Numbered from the stretch's first letter, positions 10,237-63,330 are shown. The stretch: DNA of 64,000 nt from Actinostola sp. cb2023 (GCA_033675265.1 JAUJYZ010000111.1:62001-126000); one strand, 5' to 3'. The notes: a model not told the origin generated them from the sequence alone. Numbers and translations are program-made.

Positions 10237-12072
10237 ATGAAACGTACCAGGATGAAACGTACCAGAGCAGATTTCCAAAATTTAGTTACACTGGGGTATT
10301 ACTAGTGTAGCAATGCTCAATGGTATAAAGGATCAAGTATGGAGCTCTAAATACAGCAAGTTCCATAAAGAACTGTTTTCTACTACTACCATATCAAACT
10401 TATGCTACACAAAAGGTCATGGTTCACATATCGAGATGAGGCGAGATCATGTTACGGCGAAAAACAGCATGATTTTGACACATTTTTGCTTTATTTACTG
10501 CATTGTCAAAATAAAAACCAAAAACCTACCAGCAAAATATAAAAGAAGAATATATAAGGAATGAATAAGCTGGCAATTCAAACAAAAATATATATCTTTG
10601 ACTGTGGCATTTTCCTTTTCTTCAAAATCGATCAAACTGAAATCTCTGAAGAGATACAGGAGAGTGTGACATACGCTACACACAAAAACGCTCTGAATTC
10701 CTTGGGAATTGTGTCAATCAAAAACCTACCACCAGATTCTATTACTCTGCAATTTTACGCTCGATTTGATATAAAATGCATGTATAAAATGAAATCTAAA
10801 ACAATTTGTTTGGTAATCGTGAAGATCATATTGGTGCTCTGTATCCCGGTGACTCTGTATGTAGAAGCTACATAGAAATTCACAAATAAATTATTGCTCG
10901 GAAAGGACGTTTCTTGAAGGCAATTTCCAATATTTACACACGAGATCAATAAGTAAGTTCGAATTTGTCATATATTTTCCCCTGTTGAGGAAACATATGC
11001 AGCTTACCATCCTCTTTTATATTTTAGCTACCTGATTTACACATTGTCAAAGGAAAAATATGAATTGAGAAATGATAAACCAGTCACGTACAAATCTGCT
11101 TTATTTAATGGTCATAGTGAACAAATTGTTGGATCAATCGGGCCTCAAACATGCTTTAGTAAACAAAGCACCTTTGTAATTCAATCATTTTGCGCAAGTG
11201 CATTAACAAAAAAATTGGCCCGCCCGCAATGCATGCATGTGGCTACTATAATATGGTACAATACAATATTGTTCAGTACATGCAGTTCTTGTAAGATTTC
11301 ATTGCATGGGAAGAAAAAGCTTAAAATATTTTGCTATTTAAATTCGAGTTTTCTATGTATAGTTTATAAGCGAGCATGAGTGTTTGATTGGATATAAAAC
11401 CATTGCTGGGTTTATTTGTTTTCCGAATCACGAAGGAAAATCAGTAGGGCTTTATGGATCGGCAGACGCTGAGCCACTCGAGGTGTTGGGCTGCAGTATT
11501 CACTCGACCATGGCCGTGAAACAGACACTTTGAAGTGCTCGTCTTTCTGCTGGAAAATCTCCACCGAGATAGTCAAAAAACCTGAAAAATTATTTACGAA
11601 CAAACACTTGACTCGTTGCTGGAAAGCTGTGCGTGGTTAATTAATGGTGCAAAATAGCACAAAATCATAGTAAATATAGAGTGAAAACTTCAACACATTT
11701 ACTTACTTACTTACATGAATAAAAAGCACATGGAAGAAACGTAGGCATAACATTTCAATCGATAATAAGTCGACAACCAGACGAGAGATTACGATAATTC
11801 GACATTCGCCAACAAACTCGATAATCACAAAAATACAATAATACATCGAAGAAACATTGAGCGGACATAGGCCTTCGGTGTCGATCGAAGAATTCCGATC
11901 ATTGTGCGATTCCAAACACTATCTGAAGATTAGGACTACTTACGGACGGACTTACAACTCGATAGCATAGTGGCTACATCTCCATATATGGAGATAGTAG
12001 CCACAAAAATTGTCCATGTGATACTGGATCTCAACAGAAGCAAATGTTCAATGATGCAGGACATAAGTTTGA
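10237..12072. other. Unassigned sequence in DPYS intron 6
   Basis: Starts with a short duplication GATGAAACGTACCA. No coding segment with homology I recognise and no splice-bounded exon of DPYS was found. A small hairpin TGGCTACATCTCCAT...ATGGAGATAGTAGCCA lies at 11971-12003, and CTTACTTACTTAC occurs near 11701. Confidence 0.5.
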
Positions 12073-12074
12073 TA

Positions 12075-12219
12075 GAGTGCAAACACTAAAACCATGAAAC
12101 AGTGCTAACTTTAATTAGCACTAAATAGTGCAATGTCTTTTGTTTTCTATTGTTCCATTGGTGCTATTTTAATAGCAATAAATAGTTTGTACTGTTTCAT
12201 GGTTTTAGTGTTTGCACTC
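12075..12219. mobile_element. GAGTGCAAAC hairpin MITE, copy 1
   Basis: 145 bp, with TIR GAGTGCAAACACTAAAACCA inverted at the right end, flanked by TA (12073-12074, 12220-12221). It is related to the copy at 42006-42146. It lies 37 bp from DPYS exon 6, on its downstream side. Confidence 0.88.
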
Positions 12220-12256
12220 TATGTGTACAAGTATACTCATTGATCAGAAAAGCTAC

Positions 12257-52761
<40,505 letters not shown>

Positions 52762-52972
52762 TATTGTCTGGATGTTGTAGTTTATTCGTAGTGTTTGTCA
52801 AGCACTCCGTTCAACAACTCCGAACCCGCCAAAGTCTCGATAGAATCACGCGCTACCAAAGGACCCTGGGACGGATTATAGGAACAATGGACTCGGGATG
52901 CGGGAATCTTATGTTAATTACCTAATCCAGCGATTATATTCAAAATGAAAGAAAACACAGGACAACATAAAC

Positions 52973-53014
<42 letters not shown>

Positions 53015-54146
53015 ATTATTCGAAACTACAAAATTATATCCTGATAAATGTCAAAGCCATAAAAAGAAGTTTATGTTTTCAGAAATCCGAAACACCTGTT
53101 GAACATTCAATACAGCCCAATGTTTCTTAAGACTAAAATGGTGTCAATATATTGCTGCGTTATTTTACATGGTGCGCTGGACGGTGTTAACAAGGTGGTG
53201 TTTCAGCTGTAGCATATCGTCGTAAGCCAACGTTGTGCTAGAAATGGTCGTTAAATGTATAGCGTTTCGTGTAACATCACTTTTAGATTTCAAGTGATGT
53301 TTTGTGGAGGTTTATTTCGCCGAGTATGACAAACCAATAAGACCTTTAGTGTTATTATTATTATTAGTGTAATATTGCTGTGATTGACAAGCAGCTAAAA
53401 ATAATCAGAGCCTTTCAACAGCGACTTAGTTTTGGTAGCGTTGAACTTCACGACCATGCTTCACGACAGGATAAAGAAATATTGAATATACGACATACTG
53501 TTAGCCAGGTTTAATTATGATAATTTGTGGTCAAAGTAAAGATATAGCACTTAATTGGCCTGCCCAAGATGTAATAATTACGCTCAAGGCAGATGGGAAA
53601 TAGTATTGAGAATGATTATGATAATTATGTGGAGAGACGCGATAAAATATTTATCAGTCAAAAGGTAACAGTCAAATTATATTCCAATTGTCGAACAAGT
53701 AACAATGGAATAGGCTTTTGGATTTCATTGCAACATTTTAGTTAAGAAACTGAAAAACGATACCGCGTATGTGAATGTTGTTCACAGTCGCTTTAATTAG
53801 AACAACTTTATCAACCTTATAAACACGTGAAGACAAACCACACCCACAAACCAACATTATTTATACATGTCCTTTGTTGTCTTCAATACTGACAATTGAT
53901 GATATTCTTTTATCATAGCAAACAAAGGTTCTATGCTTTCATGTGAGTTCCTTTACGCACAAAAGTTTACGTTGTATTTATTTAGCGAAAACTAGTTTCA
54001 TTTTTAGCTGAACCTCCTCATTTCTTTTATCGTTTAATTGTTTATTCTTTCGTTAATAATTAGTCATATTCTCCTGTATTCCCTTTCACAGGAATTCTAA
54101 AAATTACGCGATATAAGGCACCAATCAAATAACGCACTTACACGTG
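52762..54146. other. Region upstream of DPYS, including an ATT microsatellite
   Basis: It should contain the DPYS 5' UTR and promoter. No TATA box or CpG-rich block is obvious. The ATT microsatellite (about 12 units) is at 52974-53010. No divergent gene was recognised. Confidence 0.5.
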
Positions 54147-54151
54147 AAACA

Positions 54152-54750
54152 CCACGGGTAGCCCAAGTTCTACTCCGGCAGCTTTGCCGATCGTTTTATT
54201 GAAAAACCTAAAATCACAATTTCTCTAAAAATTCTGAATAAATTTTACTGAAACAAATACATCTGGAGAGAATTTCAGCTCATTAAACATTTTGGGTATG
54301 GGAGGTTTTATGGAATCTTCTTCTGACGTCAAAATCTATCACGAGTGGCCGTCAAACCGTCATTTTACTTGCTCAAAACTTCAATTTTATATCGGCGAAG
54401 TTTAAATATATGTCAAATATAAGTTACTTATAAACAAACAAACAAATGTCATCTAGTTGCTTGAAGACAAACTAACAGACTTTGAAAGTTAGGCTCGAAC
54501 ATTTTGTAGTTCACGGCCACTACGTCACAGGTAAAACCTCCTTATATGTATACTGTCACAGTGTATATATGAAGGGGAAAACAAATACCCAATTTAAAAT
54601 GATCGAAGCTGAAATTCACTCCAGATGTGAAGAATGTATAGTAAAGCACACTGTATTTGTTTTAGTAAACTTTATTCAACGTTTTTAGGTTTAGTTTTTC
54701 AATAAAACTATTGGCAAAGCTGCCATGAGTAGAACTTGGGCTACCTGTGG
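54152..54750. mobile_element. Element T, 5-bp TSD, ends CCACAGGTAGCCCAAG
   Basis: 599 bp with TIR of about 60 bp (left CCACGGGTAGCCCAAGTTCT, right inverse CCACAGGTAGCCCAAGTTCT), flanked by AAACA (54147-54151, 54751-54755). Its terminal motif recurs as isolated copies through the window. No transposase seen. Confidence 0.75.
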
Positions 54751-55264
54751 AAACACTTCCTTCCTCAGTGGGATGTCACGTGGATCAGTGACGTTGCTAA
54801 CACATTGTGACATCGCATTTTGCGCGCGCGATTTAAAACGACGTTACAACATTAGAAAGTTAGAAGACATCGTATCAAAATACTTTGATATTTCATCGGG
54901 AAAATTTTCAATCTTAAAAATGCAAGATAACCGAGGTAAGATTACAACAGTTTGCCTTGTATCGTACTGCTGTCAAACTAACTGCGGCCATGTTAAACAA
55001 GACAATCAGTTTCAGTCTTGTAACTCGCAAAAACACAACCAGTACATCAGTACATGTTACTGATTTTTCAGTTGTACGTAGGGTACATGAAATACTAAAT
55101 GTCTGAATTCGAATCCTTCGACTACTTCAGATCCAACAAGCACTCTACTTCATGACAGACCAGATACAATAGAAGAACATCCCTCTGCTGAGATCAACGG
55201 CAGCCACGAAGGCAAAGTTTCTACTGTAACAAGCCACGATCTCGAAGATCGACTTCAAGCTTAT

Positions 55265-56262
55265 GAGGTGGGTTGGTTTGGAGCCAGTGGGCAGTTGGTT
55301 GGGTGATGGGTTGGTTGGGTGATGGGTTGGTTGGGTGTATAGTAGATCGACTGTTATGAGGTGGGTTGGTTGGGTGATGGGTTGATTGGGTGGTGGGTTG
55401 GTTGGTTGTATAGTAGATCGACTGTTATGAGGTGGGTTGGTTGGGTGGTGGGTTGGTTGGTTGGTTGGTTGTATAGTAGATCGACTGTTATGAGGTGGGT
55501 TGGTTGGGTGATGGGTTGGTTGGGTGTATAGTAGATCGACTGTTATGAGGTGGGTTGGTTGGGTGATGGGTTGGTTGGGTGTATAGTAGATCGACTGTTA
55601 TGAGGTGGGTTGGTTGGGTGATGGGTTGGTTGGGTGGTGGGTTGTTGAGGTTTGTATAGTAGATCGACTGTTATGAGGTGGGTTGGTTGGGTGATGGGTT
55701 GGTTGGGTGTATAGTAGATCGACTGTTATGAGGTGGGTTGGTTGGGTGATGGGTTGGTTGGGTGGTGGGTTGGTTGGTTGTATAGTAGATCGACTGTTAT
55801 GAGGTGGGTTGGTTGGGTGATGGGTTGGTTGGGTGTATAGTAGATCGACTGTTATGAGGTGGGTTGGTTGGGTGATGGGTTGGTTGGGTGTATAGTAGAT
55901 CGACTGTTATGTGGGGTGGGTTGGTTGGGTGGTGGGTTGGTTGGTTGTATAGTAGATCGACTGTTATGAGGTGGGTTGGTTGGGTGATGGGTTGGTTGGG
56001 TGTATAGTAGATCGACTGTTATGAGGTGGGTTGGTTGGGTGATGGGTTGGTTGGTTGTATAGTAGATCGACTGTTATGAGGTGGGTTGGTTGGGTGGTGG
56101 GTTGGTTGGGTGTATAGTAGATCGACTGTTATGAGGTGGGTTGGTTGGGTGATGGGTTGGTTGGGTGTATAGTAGATCGACTGTTATGAGGTGGGTTGGT
56201 TGGGTGATGGGTTGGTTGGGTGATGGGTTGGTTGGGTGGTGGGTTGGTTGGTTGGGTGTATA
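55265..56262. repeat. 55-bp minisatellite
   Basis: The unit is GTGGGTTGGTTGGGTGATGG, GTTGGTTGGGTGTATAGTAG, ATCGACTGTTATGAG, with variants lacking or repeating GGTTG blocks. About 17-18 units. G-rich on the plus strand. Confidence 0.96.
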
Positions 56263-56486
56263 GTTTCCGTGGGGAAACCCGTGGAAACCCGTGGGGAAAC
56301 CCGTGGGGAAATTGGTGATTAAATTTTGGAAATTAATGGTTAAATTAAATTTCCCTCAAGCCTCGGGAGAGTTTGTATTGGAAAGTCCCTCCGCCTGCGG
56401 TGCCGGGCCTTCCACAAACTCTCCCTCGGCTCGCTAGTCTCCCTCGCAGCCGTGTTAGTGTCGTCACGCAACGCTCTCTCCCCTTA

Positions 56487-57052
56487 AGGGTGATTTAGAC
56501 GGCACGACTTTTGCTTACGTCTGTCGCACACAACTTGCTCGCGCTTACTTACGGCACGAATCGTTTCGTGTAAATCAGCCTACAACTTGCTCACGACTGT
56601 TGCACACAACACGAAAAAAGTTGTAGGGATTTTGAATCATGTTTCAAAACCCTGCGACAGTCGTAGCCAAATAAGGTAAAAATATGGCGTAAAATGGCGT
56701 ATCTTGAAACAATTTTGCCGAAGGGGGGTAGCGCGGGGAAGGTATTTGACTTTAAAATGGCGGACAATGTAAACAAAGCTCCGGTTTCCAAGAAAGTGAA
56801 ACAAGAATGGTTAGAGGAAGACATCGAAAAACTTGTAACCTTGTGGAGCGAGGAGAAAGTGTTGTACCGATGCCGCCACAAAGATTATTTTAAAGAGATG
56901 CTCGAGCGGCAAAATCCAAACCGAACAAGTTGTACACGATTTTGTAGTGTCGTGAGCTAAAAGTTGTAGCTGTGTAAATGGTACGTAAGTCAAGTTGTAA
57001 GCAAGTTGTGTGCGACAGTTGTAGGCAAAAATCGTGCCGTCTAAATCAGCCT
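56487..57052. mobile_element. PIF/Harbinger-like MITE R1
   Basis: 566 bp, TIR AGGGTGATTTAGACGGCACG / inverse at the right end, flanked by TTA on both sides (56484-56486, 57053-57055). The 3-bp TWA target is typical of PIF/Harbinger. It keeps one exon of a MADF-like protein. Confidence 0.85.
56757..56960 (+). pseudogene. MADF/Myb-like exon fragment in R1
   Basis: It starts MADNVNKAPVSKKVKQEWLE and continues EDIEKLVTLWSEEKVLY and HKDYFKEM. The pattern (acidic start, L-x-LW-x-E, HKDY) is the first half of a MADF/Myb-SANT-like DNA-binding domain. Harbinger elements encode such an accessory protein. The second half of the domain is missing. Confidence 0.65.
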
Positions 57053-57083
57053 TTAGTGTCGTCACGCAACGCTCTCTCCCCAA

Positions 57084-57648
57084 AGGGTGATTTAGACGGC
57101 ACGACTTTTGCCTACGTCTGTCGCACACAACTTGCTCGCGCTTACTTACGGCACGAATCGTTTCGTGTAAATCAGCCTACGACTTGCTCACGACTGTCGC
57201 ACACAACACGAAAAAAGTTGTAGGGATTTTGAATCATGTTTCAAAACCCTGCGACAGTCGTAGCCAAATAAGGTTAAAATATGGCGTAAAATGGCGTATC
57301 TTGAAACAATTTTGCCGAAGCGGGGTAGCGCGGGGAAGGTATTTGACTTTAAAATGGCGGACAATGTAAACAAAGCTCCGGTTTCCAAGAAAGTGAAACA
57401 AGAATGGTTAGAGGAAGACATCGAAAAACTTGTAACCTTGTGGAGCGAGGAGAAAGTGTTGTACCGATGCCGCCACAAAGATTATTTGAAGAGATGCTCG
57501 AGCGGCAAAATCCAAACCGAACAAGTTGTACACGATTTTGTAGTGTCGTGAGCTAAAAGTTGTAGCTGTGTAAATGGTGCGTAAGTCATGTCGTAAGCTA
57601 GTTGTGTGCGACAGTTGTAGGCAAAAGTCGTGCCGTCTAAATCGGCCT
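57084..57648. mobile_element. PIF/Harbinger-like MITE R2, tandem copy of R1
   Basis: 565 bp, over 95 percent alike to R1 by eye. TAA remains on the right (57649-57651); the left flank reads CAA, so the target copy is altered or was lost in the duplication. Confidence 0.82.
57354..57551 (+). pseudogene. MADF/Myb-like exon fragment in R2
   Basis: The second copy of the R1 frame. A base loss after HKDY shifts the end to LKRCSSGKIQ, unlike R1. Confidence 0.6.
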
Positions 57649-57652
57649 TAAA

Positions 57653-58472
57653 CACGCCGTGTATAAGGGGGAGAGAGCGTTGCGTGCCGACACTACACAC
57701 GAGTAGGGGAGAGAGCGTTGCGTGACGACACTAAACACGGCTGCGAGGGAGACTATATATCGGCTCGCTTGCGTGAAATTTATTAATCACCGATATCCTT
57801 CTTCTAAGTTTTTTTTTCCGCCAAGGTTCGGAGACGGACGGAGAGAGTGTGCTACTCAGTGGTTTCATCCAAAATGAAGGAATCACTTTTGGGCTACTGA
57901 TGTGTCTTCTTTTCAATTGGGATTTTCGGCCGGGGACGAGCGCGAACGCAGGTCCCCACTATATTCCCCCAGCTATATTCTAACCGATCAGGGAAAGTGA
58001 GTGCAACCAGCATGTCCATCAAGATTTTGCAAGTTAATCATGTAAATGTAGATGTGATGTTCTGTTCTGTTTGTTGGAAATGAAGCAATTTGAAAATTTC
58101 GCAAATTTTGGGGCATCATGAAAAACCGGATTTTACGGGATTTCATTCCAAATCCCTGGTTTCTCCGCAAACAGGCACGATTACTAAAGTCTTTTTACCC
58201 AGCGAGTTAAAGCTTTATTCAACGTTTCTAATGTTTTGAAAACTGACTATGTTTGACTCTGAGAGTTTTTGAATTTGCGAAGAATGCGTTCCGAAGCGTG
58301 AATACAGTATGTGAATTTGGGCTCCCTGTAGTGCGCTCAAAGATTCAGAGGCAAGAAAAAACGGTTAAAACTCCACCAACACTTGGCAAACGAAAGCGTT
58401 AGCTGATTTTCAAGACTTCCGTATTTTGCCTATAAAGTTCTTCCCCCAAATTGTAGCATTTAAAATTTTTCG
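57653..58472. other. Unassigned sequence between R2 and the hAT fragment
   Basis: It has the terminal-like word TTGGGCTCCCTGTAG at 58318-58332 but no paired end. No gene seen. Confidence 0.45.
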
Positions 58473-58499
58473 ATGTTTGAAATATTTTTGGCCAGTAAA

Positions 58500-59716
58500 A
58501 ATGTTGGGTTCCCTGTGGTAAACGATAACGCCACAGAGAAAGAACTTTATCCAAGCATTACTACGATACTGAGTGTGCTGCTTGTGATGCCCGTATCTAC
58601 AGCCACACCAGAGAGGTCGTTCATTATCATGCGCCGTGTGAAGAGTTACTTAAGATCTACAATGACGACAGAATGGCTCTCTGCCCTGGCCCTCGTGCAT
58701 GGCTACAGGGATATGCACATAGATCCTGAGGCTGTCTAGTCCAGTCCCGGACTCACTTTCTATCCGCTCCGACAAGCTGAAGTCGCGGAGGAAAGAGAGT
58801 CCAGTATAACTTGCATGCGCATGGCAGCTTAGCAGCCAGGCGACCACCACACATATGTGGTGGTCGCCTGGTTACAAAGCCTTCTGGCGGAAAATGGCGG
58901 AGGCTCCAGTAAATCCTAGTTTAATTATTTTGATAATAATTTAATATTTATGTTGCGCAGTTTCTCAGTTCTGTATGAGCGATATCAGTCGAATTTTTGG
59001 AAGAATTTCATCGATTTCGTGAAGTTTTCCCTTGCAAAGAGTAATTATGCGTCTTTCTGCACGTACCGCAAACCTATTGTTCTGTGTTAGCTTCGTTCTA
59101 TTGAATAACTTGGAGTCTTTAATTGTTGTTTCTATTGAATTACGTACAATGTGACCGGTACCTGCAGAAGGAACCGTAATTATAATATTATTATAAGATT
59201 GAACAGTGTTAATTTGAGTACGGGCTTTGGAAAGCCCCTGATTTATTCTTTATTAATCTGCACGCGCTGTCAGCCATTTCATTCCATTTTATTTCGACAG
59301 CTCCACGTGAGGTAAACAAATCACAGGCCATATTAAATTGCGGGCTTTGAAAATAGACAAACTGATCGGCTGACGCAATATTTGCATTCTTTAACCCAAT
59401 TCGAAACCTTTGCAAACAACTTTCCATTCATAGTCAATGCTCTATTGAAATCGAAATCACAACAGACAAAGAACCGCATTCCCAAAAGATCTGAAATGGG
59501 TCAAAGAATGGAAACATTGTGTTAGTCGATTTGGTCTATTGAGCCCGATCTGATTGGCTGCTAAGCTGCCATGCGCATGCAAGTTATACTGGACTCTCTT
59601 TCCTCCGCGACTTCAGCTTGTCGGAGCGGATAGAAAGTGAGTCCGGGACTGGACTAGAGGCTGTCCTGCGAGAGTTTTGCGCTTCAAAGAACAGACGGCT
59701 TTCATTTGAACTTTAA
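58500..59716 (+). pseudogene. hAT transposase C-terminal fragment split by a MITE
   Basis: 58500-58736 encodes ELYPSITTILSVLLVMPVST, ATPERSFIIMRRVKSYLRST and LSALALVHGYRDMHIDPEAV, the hAT dimerisation (hATC) domain of the ZMYM1/TTF-type hAT proteins. An insertion at 58737-59656 interrupts it. Past the duplicated GAGGCTGTC, the frame goes on LREFCASKNRRLSFEL and a stop at 59714-59716. The upstream DDE core is absent. The word TTGGGTTCCCTGTGG lies at its 5' edge. Confidence 0.88.
58737..59656. mobile_element. MULE-like MITE inside the hAT fragment, 9-bp TSD
   Basis: 920 bp, TIR of about 100 bp beginning TAGTCCAGTCCCGGACTCAC, flanked by GAGGCTGTC (58728-58736, 59657-59665). It includes the hairpin GGCGACCACCACACATATGT and inverse. 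A solo end of the same family lies at 4137-4281. Confidence 0.9.
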
Positions 59717-60235
59717 TCGAAACCTTTACAAATAGACATACGGAATACTTTGGCGAGCCCCTCTTAACACGCATGTAAAGTCGATATGGATTCCTGAGAA
59801 CCTCTCGAGAAAATCATGACCATGAATAAAGTAAATAAAGTAAATATTGTAGTTTTTCACGTAACGTTACGTTCAGATGGGCTTACAGAATTATGCGTGT
59901 GATAAGAATAATGGCTACAGTGTCATTACGGGCGGAAGGATTTCAGTAAAATTAACAACTTTGACAAATTTGAGTGCAATTTTGCGTACCATCAAAAAAT
60001 GTCTGGGTACGCCCTTGCAGAGTGTTTCAATAGTGCGCTGAGGCAGCTAAAGAATGTCAGTGTGCAAACCACCAACTAATTAATCACAATACAATGACTG
60101 TAAATCGGTGGCAGCATGTCCCAGTTGCCTGATTTTGAAATTATTGAGCGACAAGTTGGAGGTAAATTGATCTTTCACTGTAATTACCAGAAGGAAACAG
60201 AGTGTATAACTATCGACGGATAAAAAAACTGTTAT
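59717..60235. other. Unassigned sequence after the hAT fragment
   Basis: No gene or structured repeat seen. It may contain the 3' flank of the old hAT element. Confidence 0.4.
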
Positions 60236-60399
60236 TATTACTCGGACTACCTGTGGTAGGCCGAGTCTAAAACTGCAGCTCGTGTAGTCTGTCCGATTTT
60301 GCGTCGAGGAATGACAGGAATGTCTGTTTCAGGGTTTCGATTGGCTCAAAAGTCGAAACCATGGCAACTTATTACATGCTGACCGTACCACGATGGTAG

Positions 60400-60800
60400 T
60401 TAGCCTACTTTGCAGCGCTTTTTTCGCGTACATTGACTTCTCTGGTTAGTATCCTTCGTCTCGCGTGCTTCCAATATGGCGACTGTTGTTACGTACTTGT
60501 CGAACATCAAGGTGTTTTCTTTGACAGCATCTGAATTCTTCACATCAGGAGTCTGGTATTCATCAGCATCGCTATAGTACTTTTCAGTACAAGACGTTAC
60601 AGTCAAGTCTGTAGTCATAGTTTCGTCATTTGTGTAAGTTTTATCAAGTCTAGATTGCTCATATTTTGCTCATTTGATTTCATAGTTTGCTTTGATTTCT
60701 CTTTGAGTTCACGGAACGGCCCGTTCCGAAATTGCTCAACATCCTCTTTTAGTGTAGGCCTACCGCGAACGCCGTGTGCGTTTGTAAGCATAGTGAGCAT
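60400..60800 (-). CDS. Unrecognised minus-strand frames in element S
   Basis: Two frames follow each other: 60800-60615 (GVRGRPTLKEDVEQFRNGPF and ELKEKSKQTMKSNEQNMSN) and 60618-60400 (KYYSDADEYQTPDVKNSDAV, then CTRKKRCKVG). The charged composition suggests a decayed transposon exon. No family recognised. Confidence 0.25.
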
Positions 60801-60960
60801 TTGGAGAACAAGGCGACGTACGAATAACTTCCAACATCGTTTCCTGCAAGCGTTTCAAGGACTTCGAAGAAATGTAATGGCGGACTTCGGACTCGTTCCT
60901 CAACATATAGTTGCCATGGTTTCGACCTATGAACCAATCGAATCACGACTCTCTTTCTTT

Positions 60961-61120
60961 ACAATACAATACAATACAATAACTTTATTTATACACGATT
61001 AAAATTAAAGCTGAAAAGCTTGTGGGGTCGTGTGTAAAACAATGAAAATAAAAATAAAAACTATGTATATAAAATTCTAAATGCTTTTCTCTGGGCTTCC
61101 TGTGACCGGGATGGACTGGA
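60961..61120. repeat. ACAAT pentamer run and likely retroelement 3' tail
   Basis: ACAATACAATACAATACAAT followed by AACTTTATTTATACACG, the reverse complement of a (TATTG)n tail as in many CR1/L2-like and SINE elements. It interrupts element S. Confidence 0.5.
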
Positions 61121-61162
61121 ACTTCTGACTGTATTTTAAGACTCGTGCTAGCCCGAGTAATT

Positions 61163-61559
61163 ATTGGATGGGGTTTTGATGATATTCGGAATTATCAATG
61201 TAGAGGTAAGTGTCATCGGCCGAAGCCGTAGGCTGAGGCCAATTGCAATAACATTTGCCGAGACATTGATAATTCCGGATATCATTAAAACCGAATTCAT
61301 AATTGGTTTTATTATACATTGTCTACGTGTATTGACTCATAAATACAAAGATATAAGCAATCCAACAACAACAACAAATGAATGAAAATGACAACACTTG
61401 TAGTAACCTACAGATAACAACCAATCTGCTGACCTACGTATCCTGGTTTTTGCAGATAACTGCCTACAGATAACCACCAGACCGCTGAAATATCGCTCGC
61501 GCGCACTGATAGTCAGAATTATCTGTAGGCTGTCGACCAATGAGAATACAGATACTGAG
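61163..61559. other. Unassigned sequence before the 42-bp satellite
   Basis: It contains repeated CAGATAAC words (GATAACAACCA, GATAACTGCC, GATAACCACC). No gene. Confidence 0.45.
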
Positions 61560-61571
61560 TACAATGTATAA

Positions 61572-63330
61572 TTATAAAACTATACCACCAACAACTGCCA
61601 ACAATGTTGCGATCGTTTGTACAAAAAAAAAAAACTGCCAACAATGTTGGTTCTGTTTGTACACTACCAACAACAACTGCCAACAATGTTGGTTCTGTTT
61701 GTACACTACCAACAACAACTGCCAACAATGTTGGTTCTGTTTGTACACTACCAACAACAACTGCCAACAATGTTGGTCTGTTTGTACACTACCACCAACA
61801 ACTGCCAACAATGTTGGTTCTGTTTGTTTGTACACTACCACCAACAACTGCCAACAATGTTGGTTCTGTTTGTACACACTACCACCACAACCAACAATGT
61901 TGGATCTGTTTGTACACTGCCAACAATGTTGGATCTGTTTGTACACTACCACCAACAACTGCCAACAATGTTGGATCTGTTTGTACACTACCACCAACAA
62001 CTGCCAACAATGTTGGATCTGTTTGTACACTACCACCAACAACTGCCAACAATGTTGGATCTGTTTGTACACTACCACCAACAACTGCCAACAATGTTGG
62101 ATCTGTTTGTACACTACCACCAACAACTGCCTGCCAACAATGTTGGATCTGTTTGTACACTACCACCAACAACTGCCAACAATGTTGGTTCTGTTTGTAC
62201 ACTACCACCAACAACTGCCAACAATGTTGGATCTGTTTGTACACTACCACCAACAACTGCAAACAATGTTGGTTCTGTTTGTACACTACCACCAACAACT
62301 GCCAACAATGTTGGGTCTGTTACACTACACTACCACCAACAACTGCCAACAATGTTGGATCTGCCGTACACTACCACCAACAACTGCCAACAATGTTGGA
62401 TCTGTTTGTACACTACCACCAACAACTGCCAACAATGTTGGTTCTGTTTGTACACTACCACCAACAACTACCAACAATGTTGCGATCGTTTGTACACTAC
62501 CACCAACAACTGCCAACAATGTTGGATCTGTTTGTACACTACCACCAACAACTGCCAACAATGTTGGGTCTGTTTGTACACTACCACCAACAACTGCCAA
62601 CAATGTTGGATCTGTTTGTACACTACCACCAACAACTACCAACAATGTTGGTTCTGTTTGTACACTACCACCAACAACTGCCAACAATGTTGGATCTGTT
62701 TGTACACTATCACCAACAACTGCCAACAATGTTGGGTCTGTTTGTACACTACCACCAACAACTGCCGCCAACAATGTTGGATCTGTTTGTACAATGCCAC
62801 CAACAACTGCCAACAATGTTGGGTCTGTTTGTACACTACCACCAACAACTGCCGCCAACAATGTTGGATCTGTTTGTACACTACCACCAACAACTGCCAA
62901 CAATGTTGGGTCTGTTTGTACACTACCACCAACAACTGCCAACAATGTTGGTTCTGTTTGTACACTACCACCAACAACTGCCAACAATGTTGGTTCTGTT
63001 TGTACACTACCACCAACAACTGCCAACAATGTTGGATCTGTTTGTACACTATCACCAACAACTGCCAACAATGTTGGGTCTGTTTGTACACTACCACCAA
63101 CAACTGCCGCCAACAATGTTGGATCTGTTTGTACAATGCCACCAACAACTGCCAACAATGTTGGGTCTGTGCCAACAATGTTTTGTGGTAGGTCTGGTAC
63201 CACCAACAACTGCCGCCAACAATGTTGGATCTGTTTGTACACTACCACCAACAACTACCAACAATGTTGGTTCGATCTGTTTGTACACTACCACCAACAA
63301 CTGCCAACAATATTGGGATCGTTTGTACTT
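61572..63330. repeat. 42-bp satellite array, about 41 copies
   Basis: The unit is CCACCAACAACTGCCAACAA plus TGTTGGATCTGTTTGTACAC plus TA, with a perfect 13-bp palindrome CCAACAATGTTGG in each unit. The unit length is a multiple of three and lacks stops, so frames of over 500 codons arise on both strands. They are not called as genes. Confidence 0.97.

Larger units (their letters stand above)
56430..57760. repeat. Inverted flanks CTCCCTCGCAGCCGTGTTAG around two Harbinger MITEs, with tandem duplication
   Basis: AGTGTCGTCACGCAACGCTC lies left of each MITE (56456, 57055), a 599-bp tandem spacing, and its inverse lies at about 57705-57740. One host palindrome was hit by a MITE and the MITE plus flank was then duplicated in tandem. 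Confidence 0.75.
60236..61162. mobile_element. Element S, imperfect inverted repeats
   Basis: The left ATTACTCGGACTACC and right GGCTAGCACGAGT-side inverse pair. A further pairing joins TTTCGATTGGCTCAAAAGTC (about 60337) with TATGAACCAATCGAATCA (about 60927). The target duplication is unclear (possibly TATT). It contains two minus-strand frames and a retroelement-tail-like insert at 60961. Confidence 0.55.
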
